From: JACDBD01 sp050743385
Lineage (GTDB): Bacteria; Actinomycetota; Acidimicrobiia; IMCC26256; JACDBD01
Assembly (NCBI GenBank): GCA_050743385.1
Contig: JBOGFJ010000136.1
Span: 1-13,013 of the forward strand
DNA: 13,013 nucleotides
Direction of reading: 5' to 3'
Program-made: the position numbers and the translations under genes
The notes under the pieces: model-generated
Seen by the model: only the letters and a program-made list of their open reading frames with translations
Told to the model about the DNA's origin: nothing
Databases searched by the model: none
Part shown: positions 6,369 to 12,812 of the stretch, piece after piece
Numbering within the stretch: position 1 is the first letter of the stretch
Layout of the letters: every line of letters starts with the position of its first letter

Positions 6369-7994
6369 ATGACGACGGTCGAGAGCACGCTGCTGCGGGC
6401 CGATGCGGCCGTCTACCACCACGCGCAAGCGCCCGACCCCGCCGGGGCGCCCGAGGCCGAGGTGTTCCACGCGCCGCCCCACCCCTGGGGCGCGCTGACC
6501 ACCGCGTGCCTCACGCTGTTCCTCATCGCCGTCAACACCACCGCGATCAACACGGCTGTGGGCGCCATCGCCGACGACCTCACCGTGTCGGCCAGCACGC
6601 TCGGGTGGGCCATGAACGCGTACCTGTTGGCCGTGGCGGCCTTCGTGGTGCTCGGCGGTGAGCTCGGCGACATCCTCGGTCGCAGGCGAATCTTCCTCGT
6701 CGGTCTGGCGGTCTACGCAGCGTCGGCGCTGGTCGTGGCGTCGTCGGAGTCGTCGGCCCAGCTCATCGGGGGTCGGGCCCTACAGGGCGCGGGGTCGGCG
6801 TTCCTCATGCCCGCGACCATGTCGATCTTGCGCGACGCGTTCCCGAAGGAGCGGCAGGGCTTCGTGCTCGGAATCTGGGGTGCGGTCGGCGGGGTGGGCT
6901 TCGCGGTGGGGCCACTGATCGGCGGGTTCTTCACCGACGAGCTGAGTTGGCGCTGGGTGTGGTGGAGCAACCTGCCGGTGGTCGCGCTGCTGGTCGTGAT
7001 GGCGGTGCCGTTCCTCGCCGGGCTCGCCCAGGGCCGTACCGGCGTTCACATCGACTGGCGCGGAGCCGCCCTCCTCGGAGTCGGACTCTTCGCCGTCATC
7101 ATGGCGCTGCAACAGGGGAGCCGGTGGGGTTGGACGTCGGCCTCGATCCTCGGGCTGATCGCGGTCGGGGTCGCCCTCCTCGTGGCGTTCGTGACCGTCG
7201 AGCTCCGCATCGCCGAGCCCTTGGTCCACCTCCGACTCCTCCGCATCCACGCGTTCACGGGCGGCAACCTGGGGACGTTCGTCAACGCCCTCGGCCTCAT
7301 CGGCATCCTCTACTTCTTCAACCTCTACGTGCAGTCGGTCGTGCTCCTCGACTGGTTGGCGCTCCGTGCCAGCGTCGCCCTGCTGCCCTACGGCATGTCG
7401 GTGTTCCTGGCGTCGTTGATCGTGGGGCCCCTGGTCGACCGCATCGGTGCCCGCTGGCCCATCGCCGCCGGGATGGGGCTCATGGCCGTGGGCTGCTTCC
7501 TCCTCTCACGCGTCAGTCCGGCGACGACGTACGCGACGCTGTGGTGGCCGAGCATGCTCGCGGGCCTGGGTGTCGGAGTCACGTTCTCGGCGCCGTCCGC
7601 CGCCGGCCTGCGGGTGATCCCGCCCGCCGAGGCGGGGGAGGGGTCGGGCGTGATCAACATCTCCCGGTACGTGGGCGCGACCCTCGTGGTCGCGGTCGGG
7701 AGCCTCCTCTACACGTCGGTGGGCCTCGACGACCTCAACCGCAGCCTCGAAGCCGCGAACGTTCCCGCGGTCGAGGAGGAGAAGCTCGACCGCGTGCTGA
7801 CGGGGTCACCCACCGCGGTCGACGCGGCCGTGGACGACCTCGGCGGTGAGCACCGGACCGCATTCGTCGACGGCGCTCGCGAGGGGATCGCCGACGGGTT
7901 CGGCGCCGCCATGCTCCTGATCGCGATCTCGGCCGGGGTGGGCGCGCTCGCCTGGATCTGGCTGCTGGCGCCGCGGCGACGCGCGACGCGCTAA
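6369..7994 (+). CDS. MFS transporter, DHA2 (EmrB/QacA) family
   Basis: A 541-residue integral membrane protein with about 14 predicted TM segments, as in proton-coupled drug/metabolite exporters of the DHA2 family. Motif A GELGDILGRRRIF (97-109) lies between TM2 and TM3; motif C GAVGGVGFAVGPLIGG (171-186) marks antiporters in TM5; LGVGVTFSAPSAAG (400-413) and EAGEGSGVINISRYVG (421-436) are conserved in the C-terminal half. A soluble N-terminus of about 40 residues, His/Pro/Ala-rich, precedes TM1. The usual TM1 motif (LDxTIVNVALP) reads VNTTAINTAV (55-64), with Asn55 in place of the conserved Asp. A long loop (about 452-509) lies before the last TM. ATG 6369 is 7 nt after the ligase stop; no strong ribosome site is visible, and translation may rely on coupling. 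The cargo could be a product or substrate of the ligase pathway; that is inference. Confidence 0.9.
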   Translation: MTTVESTLLRADAAVYHHAQAPDPAGAPEAEVFHAPPHPWGALTTACLTLFLIAVNTTAINTAVGAIADDLTVSASTLGWAMNAYLLAVAAFVVLGGELGDILGRRRIFLVGLAVYAASALVVASSESSAQLIGGRALQGAGSAFLMPATMSILRDAFPKERQGFVLGIWGAVGGVGFAVGPLIGGFFTDELSWRWVWWSNLPVVALLVVMAVPFLAGLAQGRTGVHIDWRGAALLGVGLFAVIMALQQGSRWGWTSASILGLIAVGVALLVAFVTVELRIAEPLVHLRLLRIHAFTGGNLGTFVNALGLIGILYFFNLYVQSVVLLDWLALRASVALLPYGMSVFLASLIVGPLVDRIGARWPIAAGMGLMAVGCFLLSRVSPATTYATLWWPSMLAGLGVGVTFSAPSAAGLRVIPPAEAGEGSGVINISRYVGATLVVAVGSLLYTSVGLDDLNRSLEAANVPAVEEEKLDRVLTGSPTAVDAAVDDLGGEHRTAFVDGAREGIADGFGAAMLLIAISAGVGALAWIWLLAPRRRATR

Positions 7995-8001
7995 GGGCGA
8001 G

Positions 8002-8024
8002 CCGCGAACACGCGAGTGTCGCGG
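8002..8024 (+). terminator. Hairpin with GCGA tetraloop after the MFS gene
   Basis: CCGCG and CGCGG (8002-8006, 8020-8024) pair, then ACAC and GTGT (8008-8011, 8016-8019), with A8007 bulged, closed by a GCGA (GNRA-type) tetraloop at 8012-8015. It starts 8 nt past the MFS stop. No U-run follows, so if it terminates transcription it does so with Rho or as a U-less hairpin; it could instead protect the mRNA 3' end. Confidence 0.4.
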
Positions 8025-8066
8025 GCGCTCAACCGGCCACGGCCGCGGCGCACATCCGCCACGTGT

Positions 8067-8072
8067 CAAGGT
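8067..8072 (+). promoter_or_regulatory. Weak putative -10 box (CAAGGT) for the SDR gene
   Basis: CAAGGT lies 5 nt before GTG 8078. It resembles the better TAAGGT box of the downstream small gene but lacks the first T and is a little too close for an exact leaderless start. Weak evidence, given because no ribosome site is seen. Confidence 0.22.
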
Positions 8073-8077
8073 GCGCT

Positions 8078-8848
8078 GTGGACCGAGCCGAGCTCCAGTC
8101 GCTGTTCGACCTCACCGGGCGGGTCGCGATCGTCACCGGCGGTACCCGGGGTATCGGTCGCGCCGTGGCCGAGGGGTTCGTGGCCGCCGGCGCCAAGGTC
8201 GCGGTGGCCAGCCGCAGGCCCGACGCCTGCGCCGAGACCGAAGCGGCGCTCGTGGCCGCGGGCGGCGAGGCGATCGGCGTGCCGACGCATATGGGCGACC
8301 TCGCCGCCGTCCGCGCCCTTGTCGACCGCACCATCGAGCGCTTCGCCGGCGTCGACATCGTCGTCAACAACGCCGCCAATGCGTTGACGCTGCCGCTCGG
8401 CGAGTTCACACCCGAAGCATGGGACAAGTCCTACGCCGTCAACCTGCGCGGGCCCGTGTTCCTGGTGCAGGAGGCGCTGCCGCACTTGACGACCAGCCGG
8501 CACGCGGCGGTGGTGAACGTGATCTCGGCGGGCGCGTTCCTCTTCTCGCCTCACGTCGCGATGTACGCGGGGGCCAAGGCAGCACTGTTGTCGTTCACGC
8601 GGGCGATGGCAGCCGAGTTCGCGCCCCTCGGGATCAGGGTCAACGCGCTCGCGCCCGGTGCCGTCGACACCGACATGATGCGCAAGAACCCACGGGAAGC
8701 GCAGGAGCGCATGGCCGGGGCCGGCCTCCAGGCGCGCGCCGCGAGCCCGGACGAGATGGTCGGGCCCGCGTTGTTCCTCGCCTCCGATGCCTCCGCGTTC
8801 ATGACGGGCCAGGCGCTCATCGTCGACGGCGGCCTCGTTCCGCGCTGA
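8078..8848 (+). CDS. SDR-family NAD(P)-dependent oxidoreductase (classical)
   Basis: A 256-residue classical short-chain dehydrogenase (numbering from GTG 8078). Cofactor motif TGGTRGIG (20-27); NNAA (97-100) in place of the usual NNAG; catalytic Ser150, Tyr163 and Lys167 (MYAGAK); the PG motif after beta-6 (193-194) in NALAPGAVDTDM; C-terminal SDASAFMTGQALIVDGG (236-252), usual for FabG-like tetramers. It has Ser-Arg-Arg (45-47) after beta-2, and Arg here often favours NADP(H). The substrate is not assignable; 3-hydroxyacyl or alcohol oxidation would suit the ligase-rich context. The start could also be GTG 8063, five codons upstream; 8078 is chosen because ...LQSLFDLTGRVAIVTGG gives the standard N-terminus and a -10-like CAAGGT precedes it. 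It is 83 nt after the MFS gene with a hairpin between, so it is likely a separate transcription unit. Confidence 0.92.
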   Translation: MDRAELQSLFDLTGRVAIVTGGTRGIGRAVAEGFVAAGAKVAVASRRPDACAETEAALVAAGGEAIGVPTHMGDLAAVRALVDRTIERFAGVDIVVNNAANALTLPLGEFTPEAWDKSYAVNLRGPVFLVQEALPHLTTSRHAAVVNVISAGAFLFSPHVAMYAGAKAALLSFTRAMAAEFAPLGIRVNALAPGAVDTDMMRKNPREAQERMAGAGLQARAASPDEMVGPALFLASDASAFMTGQALIVDGGLVPR

Positions 8849-8866
8849 TCCGGATTCGAACCGGAT
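8848..8866. repeat. Perfect inverted repeat ATCCGG-7-CCGGAT between SDR and small membrane gene
   Basis: Arms 8848-8853 and 8861-8866 flank ATTCGAA, itself containing the palindrome TTCGAA. The left arm uses the last base of the SDR stop and the right arm runs into the first T of the TAAGGT -10 box. It could act as an operator for the small gene, or as an SDR 3' hairpin. On the minus strand it exactly mimics a tRNA T-arm (loop TTCGAAT), but no tRNA is present. Confidence 0.55.
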
Positions 8867-8871
8867 AAGGT
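8866..8871 (+). promoter_or_regulatory. Putative -10 box (TAAGGT) for a leaderless small-gene mRNA
   Basis: TAAGGT fits TANNNT and is 8 nt upstream of ATG 8880, so the mRNA would start at or beside the start codon. No Shine-Dalgarno is present except a weak GAGG touching the ATG. The box overlaps the end of the perfect inverted repeat, which suggests operator control. Confidence 0.5.
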
Positions 8872-8879
8872 CGCGAGGC

Positions 8880-9104
8880 ATGGGCAGCCGCGGCATGAAG
8901 CGCACCCGGAAGGGCGAACCCCGCCAGCACCTACCGAAGGTCGGCACGCGCGACGAGATCCGCGAGGAGCAGCACCTCGAGCGGGACGCGATCGGCGACG
9001 CGATGGGCCTCTCCCACGTTCCGGGCTGGCTCCGTTGGGCGGCGCTCTTCGTCGGCGCGGCCATCCTCGTCGTCGCCGTGGTCAGCTTGATCGCCATCGA
9101 TTGA
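8880..9104 (+). CDS. Small single-pass membrane protein, function unknown
   Basis: A 74-residue protein I cannot assign to a named family. The N-terminal 50 residues are charged and soluble: a basic start (KRTRKGEPRQ, 7-16), then an acidic/basic predicted helix (RDEIREEQHLERDAIG, 24-39). The C-terminus is one hydrophobic helix (about 50-71) ending IAID. By the positive-inside rule the N-terminus faces the cytoplasm, giving a tail-anchored type of protein. An ATG with a well-placed TAAGGT upstream, G/C-rich third positions and a clear TM segment argue that it is real. A second in-frame ATG lies five codons in (Met6). It ends 14 nt from the stop of the convergent ligase gene. Confidence 0.72.
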   Translation: MGSRGMKRTRKGEPRQHLPKVGTRDEIREEQHLERDAIGDAMGLSHVPGWLRWAALFVGAAILVVAVVSLIAID

Positions 9105-9118
9105 CTGCGCTGGGGCGG

Positions 9119-10651
9119 CTATCCCTGGCGCAGGTAGGCGCCGATCTCGGTTTCGAGCCGGTGACGGTCGAGCTTCCCCGTGCCGGTGCGCGGCATCTCG
9201 GGCAGCACGAGGACGTGCTCGGGAACCTTGTAGCCCGCGATGCGATCGGCGACGAAGGCGCGGAGCTCGTTGCCGGTCGGAAGAGGTGAGGCGTCCGGCT
9301 CGAGCTCAGCGTAGGCCTCGACTCGCTGTCCGAGGTGCTCGTCGGGGGCCCCGACGACGCAAGCGAGGCGCACGGCGGGGTGCTGGTAGAGAACGTCCTC
9401 CACCTCCTCCGGGACGATGTTCGAGCCCGCCCGGATGATGATCTCCTTGCTGCGACCCATGAACCACAACCAGCCGTCGGCATCGAAGCGCGCGAGATCG
9501 CCGGTGTAGAGCCAGCCGTCGCGCAGCGTCTCGCCGGTCGCCTTCGGATTGTTCCAGTAGCGGTCGAACCTGGCGTCGGTCCGGACGAGGATCTGACCGG
9601 TCTTGCCCGTGGGCACGTCGGCGTCGTCGGCGTCGACGATGCGGACTTCGTGACCGGCCGTCGGCACGCCGGCCGACCCCAGTCGCTTGTCGCCGAAGGG
9701 CGGGTTGCACACGTAGTGCGAGCACTCCGTCATCCCGATGCCCTCGGTGACCGCGAACCCGGTGAGGTCGGCGAAGCGATGATGGACGTCCATCGGCACC
9801 TTGTCACCGCCGACCGTGACCGCTCCGAGCGACGAGAGATCGTGGTGCTCGTGCTCGTCGGCCTCCACGAAGTCGTCGAGTGCGGTGGGCAGGAGCTGCA
9901 TGAGCTGCACCTGCCACCGCTCGATCGAGGGGAGCACGACACCCGGCTCGGCCGACGCTCCCACGACCGTGGTCGCGCCTCCGAGCGTCCCTGCCAGCAG
10001 GTTGGAGAAACCGGCGATGTGGGAGACGGGCGTCGGCAGCAGCTGGACGAGGCCGGGGGCGTGCGCGTACTCGGTTCGCATCGAGTGGGCGAGGGCGCTC
10101 AGGCCGCGATGGGTGTAGACGGCCCCCTTCGGGTTCCCGGTCGTGCCCGAGGTGTACATGATCAGCGCGTCCGCCGAGTGGTCGATGTTCTGCGCGGCTA
10201 CCTGCCGAGACGCTCGCAGCTCGTCGAAGGGCATCCATCCCTCTTGCCGAGGGCCGACGAGATAGCGGGCGCTCACCCCCAGCGCGTCCCAGTCGAGCGG
10301 CTCGAGCCGGTCGGCGAGCTCGGCGTGGGTGATCACGACCTTCGCGCCCGCGTGTTCGATCACGTGGGCAGCCTCCGGGGCGAGATAGCGGTGGTTGAGG
10401 GGGAGTGCGACGAGCCCGACGGTGAAGCAGGCGAAGTAGCCGGCGACGAGCTCGGCGCAGTTGGGCATGAAGAAGCCGATTCGGTCGCCCGGTTCGGCTC
10501 CGGCCTCGAGCAGGCCTTGGGCAAGGCTCGCCGACCAGTCGGCGAGCTCGCGGAAGGTCCACGAGTCGTCACCGGTGCGAAGCGCGATCGCGTCGGGGGC
10601 GGCCTGCGCCGAGGCGGTGAGGAATTCGGCGACCGATCCGCTGTCAGGCAT
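9119..10651 (-). CDS. Acyl-CoA synthetase (AMP-binding), third in window
   Basis: A 510-residue ANL-superfamily ligase forming acyl-AMP and then acyl-CoA. Motifs: A3 MYTSGTTGNPKGAVYTHRG (165-183), A5 GIGMTEC (304-310), A7 WLYTGD (380-385), hinge and A8 GRSKEIIIRAGSNIVPEEVE (399-418), A10 Lys493 in PRTGTGKLDR. The PRTGTGK context matches the site acetylated by mycobacterial Pat-type GNAT enzymes in FadD and Acs proteins, which is notable because a GNAT gene is in the same gene cluster. SHIAGF (210-215) and VTEGIGMTEC set it apart from the two plus-strand ligases, so the three are unlikely to be recent duplicates. ATG 10651 fits a full N-terminus and has GATACT 6 nt upstream, suggesting a leaderless start of its own in addition to read-through from the SDR gene 22 nt upstream. 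Substrate unknown. Confidence 0.9.
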   Translation of the reverse strand: MPDSGSVAEFLTASAQAAPDAIALRTGDDSWTFRELADWSASLAQGLLEAGAEPGDRIGFFMPNCAELVAGYFACFTVGLVALPLNHRYLAPEAAHVIEHAGAKVVITHAELADRLEPLDWDALGVSARYLVGPRQEGWMPFDELRASRQVAAQNIDHSADALIMYTSGTTGNPKGAVYTHRGLSALAHSMRTEYAHAPGLVQLLPTPVSHIAGFSNLLAGTLGGATTVVGASAEPGVVLPSIERWQVQLMQLLPTALDDFVEADEHEHHDLSSLGAVTVGGDKVPMDVHHRFADLTGFAVTEGIGMTECSHYVCNPPFGDKRLGSAGVPTAGHEVRIVDADDADVPTGKTGQILVRTDARFDRYWNNPKATGETLRDGWLYTGDLARFDADGWLWFMGRSKEIIIRAGSNIVPEEVEDVLYQHPAVRLACVVGAPDEHLGQRVEAYAELEPDASPLPTGNELRAFVADRIAGYKVPEHVLVLPEMPRTGTGKLDRHRLETEIGAYLRQG

Positions 10652-10657
10652 CGGCGG

Positions 10658-10663
10658 AGTATC
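10658..10663 (-). promoter_or_regulatory. Putative -10 box (GATACT) for the third ligase
   Basis: On the minus strand GATACT sits 6 nt before ATG 10651 within the 22-nt gap after the SDR stop. It matches four of six TATAAT positions, including the A and final T of TANNNT. No ribosome site is present, in line with a leaderless mRNA; the ligase may also be read from the upstream SDR and GNAT transcript. Confidence 0.35.
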
Positions 10664-10673
10664 GCGCGACGGG

Positions 10674-11495
10674 TCAGAGATTGAGATCTTTGTTGGGCCT
10701 CACCACGATCTCGGCGACGTGGACGCGCGCCGGTCGGCTCACCGCGTAGAGCACGGCGTCGGCGACGTCGTCGGGGCTCGCGAGGTGCTCGCTCAGCGCC
10801 TGCTGCGCGGCTTCGATCACGTCGTCGGGAAGGCGCTCGCCCTTGGTCACCTCGGCGTCGATTCCCGTCGTCGCGACCATCCCCTCGAGCACCTCGGGGT
10901 CGAAGTTGCGGGCGAAATTGGTCGCGACCGCTCCGGGCATGATCGTGACGACCTGGATGGGGTCGTCGATCAGCTCGTGGCGCAGCGTGTTGGAGATGGT
11001 GTTCACGGCGTGCTTGGTCGAGCCGTAGACGCCGGAGTCGGGCCGCAATGCGGCCACCGACGAGATGTTGACGATGTGGCCCTCGCCGCCGCCTGCCCGC
11101 ATGGCCCGCACCGCCGCCTGGCACCCCGCGAGCAGTGCGAGCACGTTGGTCTCGAGCATCGCCCGCCAACCCGCGGGATCGGCGTCGACGATCGGGTCGG
11201 GATAGGAGACGCCGGCGTTGTTCACCATGATGTCGAGGCGACCGGTGTCGGCGACGGCGGCATCGACGAGCTCGCGGACGGCATCGGGCTCGCGCACGTC
11301 GGCGGTCGCGACTCGGGCCGAGCCCCCGGCGGCGGAGATGCGGTCGGCGGCCTCCTTCATGGCCGACTCGGTGCGGCCCACCAGCACCACGTGGGCGCCG
11401 GCGCCACCCAACCGCTCGGCGATTGCCCGTCCGATGCCGCTCGACGCGCCAGTCACGACCGCGGTACGGCTCGAGAGATCAGCGGTGATGGTCAT
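10674..11495 (-). CDS. SDR-family NAD(P)-dependent oxidoreductase
   Basis: A 273-residue classical-type short-chain dehydrogenase. Cofactor motif TGASSGIG (15-22), with Gly-Arg (40-41) after beta-2 that fits NADP(H); NNAG (92-95); active site Ser145/Ser146, Tyr157 and Lys161 (VYGSTK); PGAV (187-190) after beta-6. The Ser-Tyr spacing is one or two residues shorter than in FabG. The C-terminal end ADAVLYAVSRPARVHVAEIVVRPNKD (246-270) is that of the YdfG-like group acting on 3-hydroxy acids or small alcohols, unlike the FabG-type tail of the plus-strand SDR. An insert of about 40 residues (198-240) may form the substrate lid. ATG 11495 gives a complete Rossmann N-terminus; no ribosome site, and GATACG 8 nt upstream is a weak -10 candidate. 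It lies 12 nt downstream of the GNAT gene and 22 nt upstream of the ligase gene. Confidence 0.92.
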   Translation of the reverse strand: MTITADLSSRTAVVTGASSGIGRAIAERLGGAGAHVVLVGRTESAMKEAADRISAAGGSARVATADVREPDAVRELVDAAVADTGRLDIMVNNAGVSYPDPIVDADPAGWRAMLETNVLALLAGCQAAVRAMRAGGGEGHIVNISSVAALRPDSGVYGSTKHAVNTISNTLRHELIDDPIQVVTIMPGAVATNFARNFDPEVLEGMVATTGIDAEVTKGERLPDDVIEAAQQALSEHLASPDDVADAVLYAVSRPARVHVAEIVVRPNKDLNL

Positions 11496-11507
11496 GCACC
11501 GTGCGTA

Positions 11508-12020
11508 TCACAGCTGCAGGTCGCGGCGCATGCAGACGCGGGGCCACTTGTCGAGCCCGTGCGCTGCCTCCTCGCTGCGCTTGCGCCGCAACCCGGGTGT
11601 GAGCTGGCCGTGGTCGAGGGTCCGGAAGCCGAGCCGCTCGTAGTAGGGAGCGTTCCACGCCACGTCGGCGAAGGTCGTGAGCGTGACCGCCCGCAGGTCG
11701 CGTTCGGTTGCCCAGTCGATCACGCGCTCGACGAGGGCGCGGCCGATCCCTTGCCGGGAAGCGTCCGGATGGACAGAGACCTGCTCGATGTGCGCGTTGC
11801 CGTCGAGGACCTCGGCGACGATGTAGCCGACCGGCTCGTCGTCCGCGTCGACGGCAACCCAGGCCAGGCCCGCCGCGCGGTAGCGCTCGAGAACGTCGAG
11901 AGGGAACGGTTCGTCCTCGGCGACCTCCACCATCCCGATATCGGCGAACAACCGTCCCGCAGCCCGCTCGATGTGCTGGAGCGCGCGCAGATCGTCCGGC
12001 TCGGCGGTTCGGATGAGCAT
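11508..12020 (-). CDS. GNAT-family N-acetyltransferase
   Basis: A 170-residue single-domain Gcn5-related acetyltransferase using acetyl-CoA. The fold is legible: beta-1 MLIRTAEPDD, beta-4 HIEQVSVHPDASRQGIGRAL (77-96) with the pyrophosphate-binding loop R89-Q-G-I-G-R94, and the motif B region WNAPYYERLGF (122-132), whose Tyr126/Tyr127 supply the usual general acid position. The C-terminal tail LRRKRSEEAAHGLDKWPRV is basic and unusual in length but in frame. There is no cyclic-nucleotide domain, unlike mycobacterial Pat. Acceptor unknown: it may be a small amine or antibiotic, a protein N-terminus or a lysine. ATG 12020 begins the conserved beta-1; no ribosome site is seen. It is the first gene of the minus-strand cluster with the SDR and ligase, and is divergent from the nuclease gene. 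Confidence 0.9.
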   Translation of the reverse strand: MLIRTAEPDDLRALQHIERAAGRLFADIGMVEVAEDEPFPLDVLERYRAAGLAWVAVDADDEPVGYIVAEVLDGNAHIEQVSVHPDASRQGIGRALVERVIDWATERDLRAVTLTTFADVAWNAPYYERLGFRTLDHGQLTPGLRRKRSEEAAHGLDKWPRVCMRRDLQL

Positions 12021-12062
12021 GCGGCAGTGAGTGTGCCACCGGCTGCGAGACTGACCGTTCCG

Positions 12063-12812
12063 ATGCGCAATCGAGCTGCTTGGGCGCTCCCGCTGGTGGC
12101 CGCCGTCGTCGCAGCCGCCTGTGCCGGCTCGTCGAGCGAGGGCGAACCGGTCGGGACGCCGGCCCCGGGCGGGATGCCCGCCGGCGACGACACGACGGTC
12201 GAGCGCCATGTCGACGGCGACACGCTTTGGGTCGACGATCGGGTGAAGGTTCGCCTCATCGGCATCGATACACCCGAGACCCAGCACCCATCGAGGACCG
12301 TCGAGTGCTTCGGCGAGGAGGCAAGCGCCTTCCTCGCCGAGCTCCTGCCACTGGGCACCGACGTGCGACTCGTGTACGACGTCGAGCCGGAAGACCGGTA
12401 CGGCCGCACGCTGGCCTACGTGTACCGAGCGCAGGACGGCCTCTTCGTGAACGCCGAGCTCGTCCGGGATGGTTACGCGCAGGTGTACACCGCGCCGCCC
12501 AACGTGACCCACGTCGAGCGGTTCCTGGCGCTGCAGACCGAGGCGCGCCAGGCGCGCCGTGGGCTCTGGAGCGCGTGCGACGACCTCGAAGTGCCGAAGG
12601 CCACCCCACGAGAGCTGGGCGGCTGCGATGCGTCGTATCCCGACATGTGCGTACCCTCGCCGCCGCCCGACCTCGACTGCCGTGACATCAGCGAGCGCCG
12701 TTTTCGCGTCGAAGGCGGTGACCCGCACCACTTCGACGGCGACCGGAATGGCCTCGGCTGCGAGCAGCCATCGCAATGGCGTCGCCGCGGCAGCCGTCAG
12801 TCGTCGCCGTGA
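12063..12812 (+). CDS. Lipoprotein thermonuclease (SNase-like) with Excalibur-like C-terminus
   Basis: A 249-residue secreted nuclease, probably anchored as a lipoprotein. Signal peptide MRNR... with hydrophobic core (5-19) and lipobox AAAC, Cys20. A low-complexity linker (21-45) leads to the SNase domain (about 46-172). Catalytic and calcium residues of staphylococcal nuclease are all present: Asp53 (VDGDT), Arg64 (VRLIG), Asp69 and Glu72 (DTPE), Arg115 (RYGRTLAY). It should therefore cleave DNA and RNA with calcium outside the cell. The C-terminal segment (about 188-233) has four Cys (188, 196, 206, 233) and ends with FDGDRNGLGCE, close to the Excalibur calcium-binding DxDxDGxxCE pattern. 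ATG 12063 gives the cleanest signal peptide; GTG 12033 would add ten residues and spoil it. No ribosome site. It may serve in nucleic-acid scavenging or defence against incoming DNA; this is inference. Confidence 0.92.
   Translation: MRNRAAWALPLVAAVVAAACAGSSSEGEPVGTPAPGGMPAGDDTTVERHVDGDTLWVDDRVKVRLIGIDTPETQHPSRTVECFGEEASAFLAELLPLGTDVRLVYDVEPEDRYGRTLAYVYRAQDGLFVNAELVRDGYAQVYTAPPNVTHVERFLALQTEARQARRGLWSACDDLEVPKATPRELGGCDASYPDMCVPSPPPDLDCRDISERRFRVEGGDPHHFDGDRNGLGCEQPSQWRRRGSRQSSP

Noticed and set aside
4934..6388. A 484-codon minus-strand open frame opposite the second ligase.
   Set aside because: No motif, composition typical of a shadow frame, and the sense frame is an intact ligase.
8841..8930. 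Possible tRNA on the minus strand: perfect T-arm at 8849-8865 and a 7-bp acceptor-like pairing between 8924-8930 and 8842-8848.
   Set aside because: No D-arm with the usual GG loop, no 7-nt anticodon loop with T33, position 8-9 is CG, 65 nt before the T-stem is too long, no CCA, and it overlaps the small coding gene.
9105..9118. Bidirectional terminator between the convergent small gene and ligase.
   Set aside because: Only 14 bases, with no inverted repeat or T/A runs.
10461..12062. Long plus-strand open frame running in front of the nuclease and antisense to the ligase, SDR and GNAT genes.
   Set aside because: The opposite strand holds three well-supported genes. The nuclease proper starts with a signal peptide at 12063; the upstream part is low-complexity shadow sequence.
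12021..12776. N-terminal extension of the GNAT frame antisense to the nuclease.
   Set aside because: GNAT homology begins at ATG 12020, and the extension reads through the complement of the nuclease catalytic domain.
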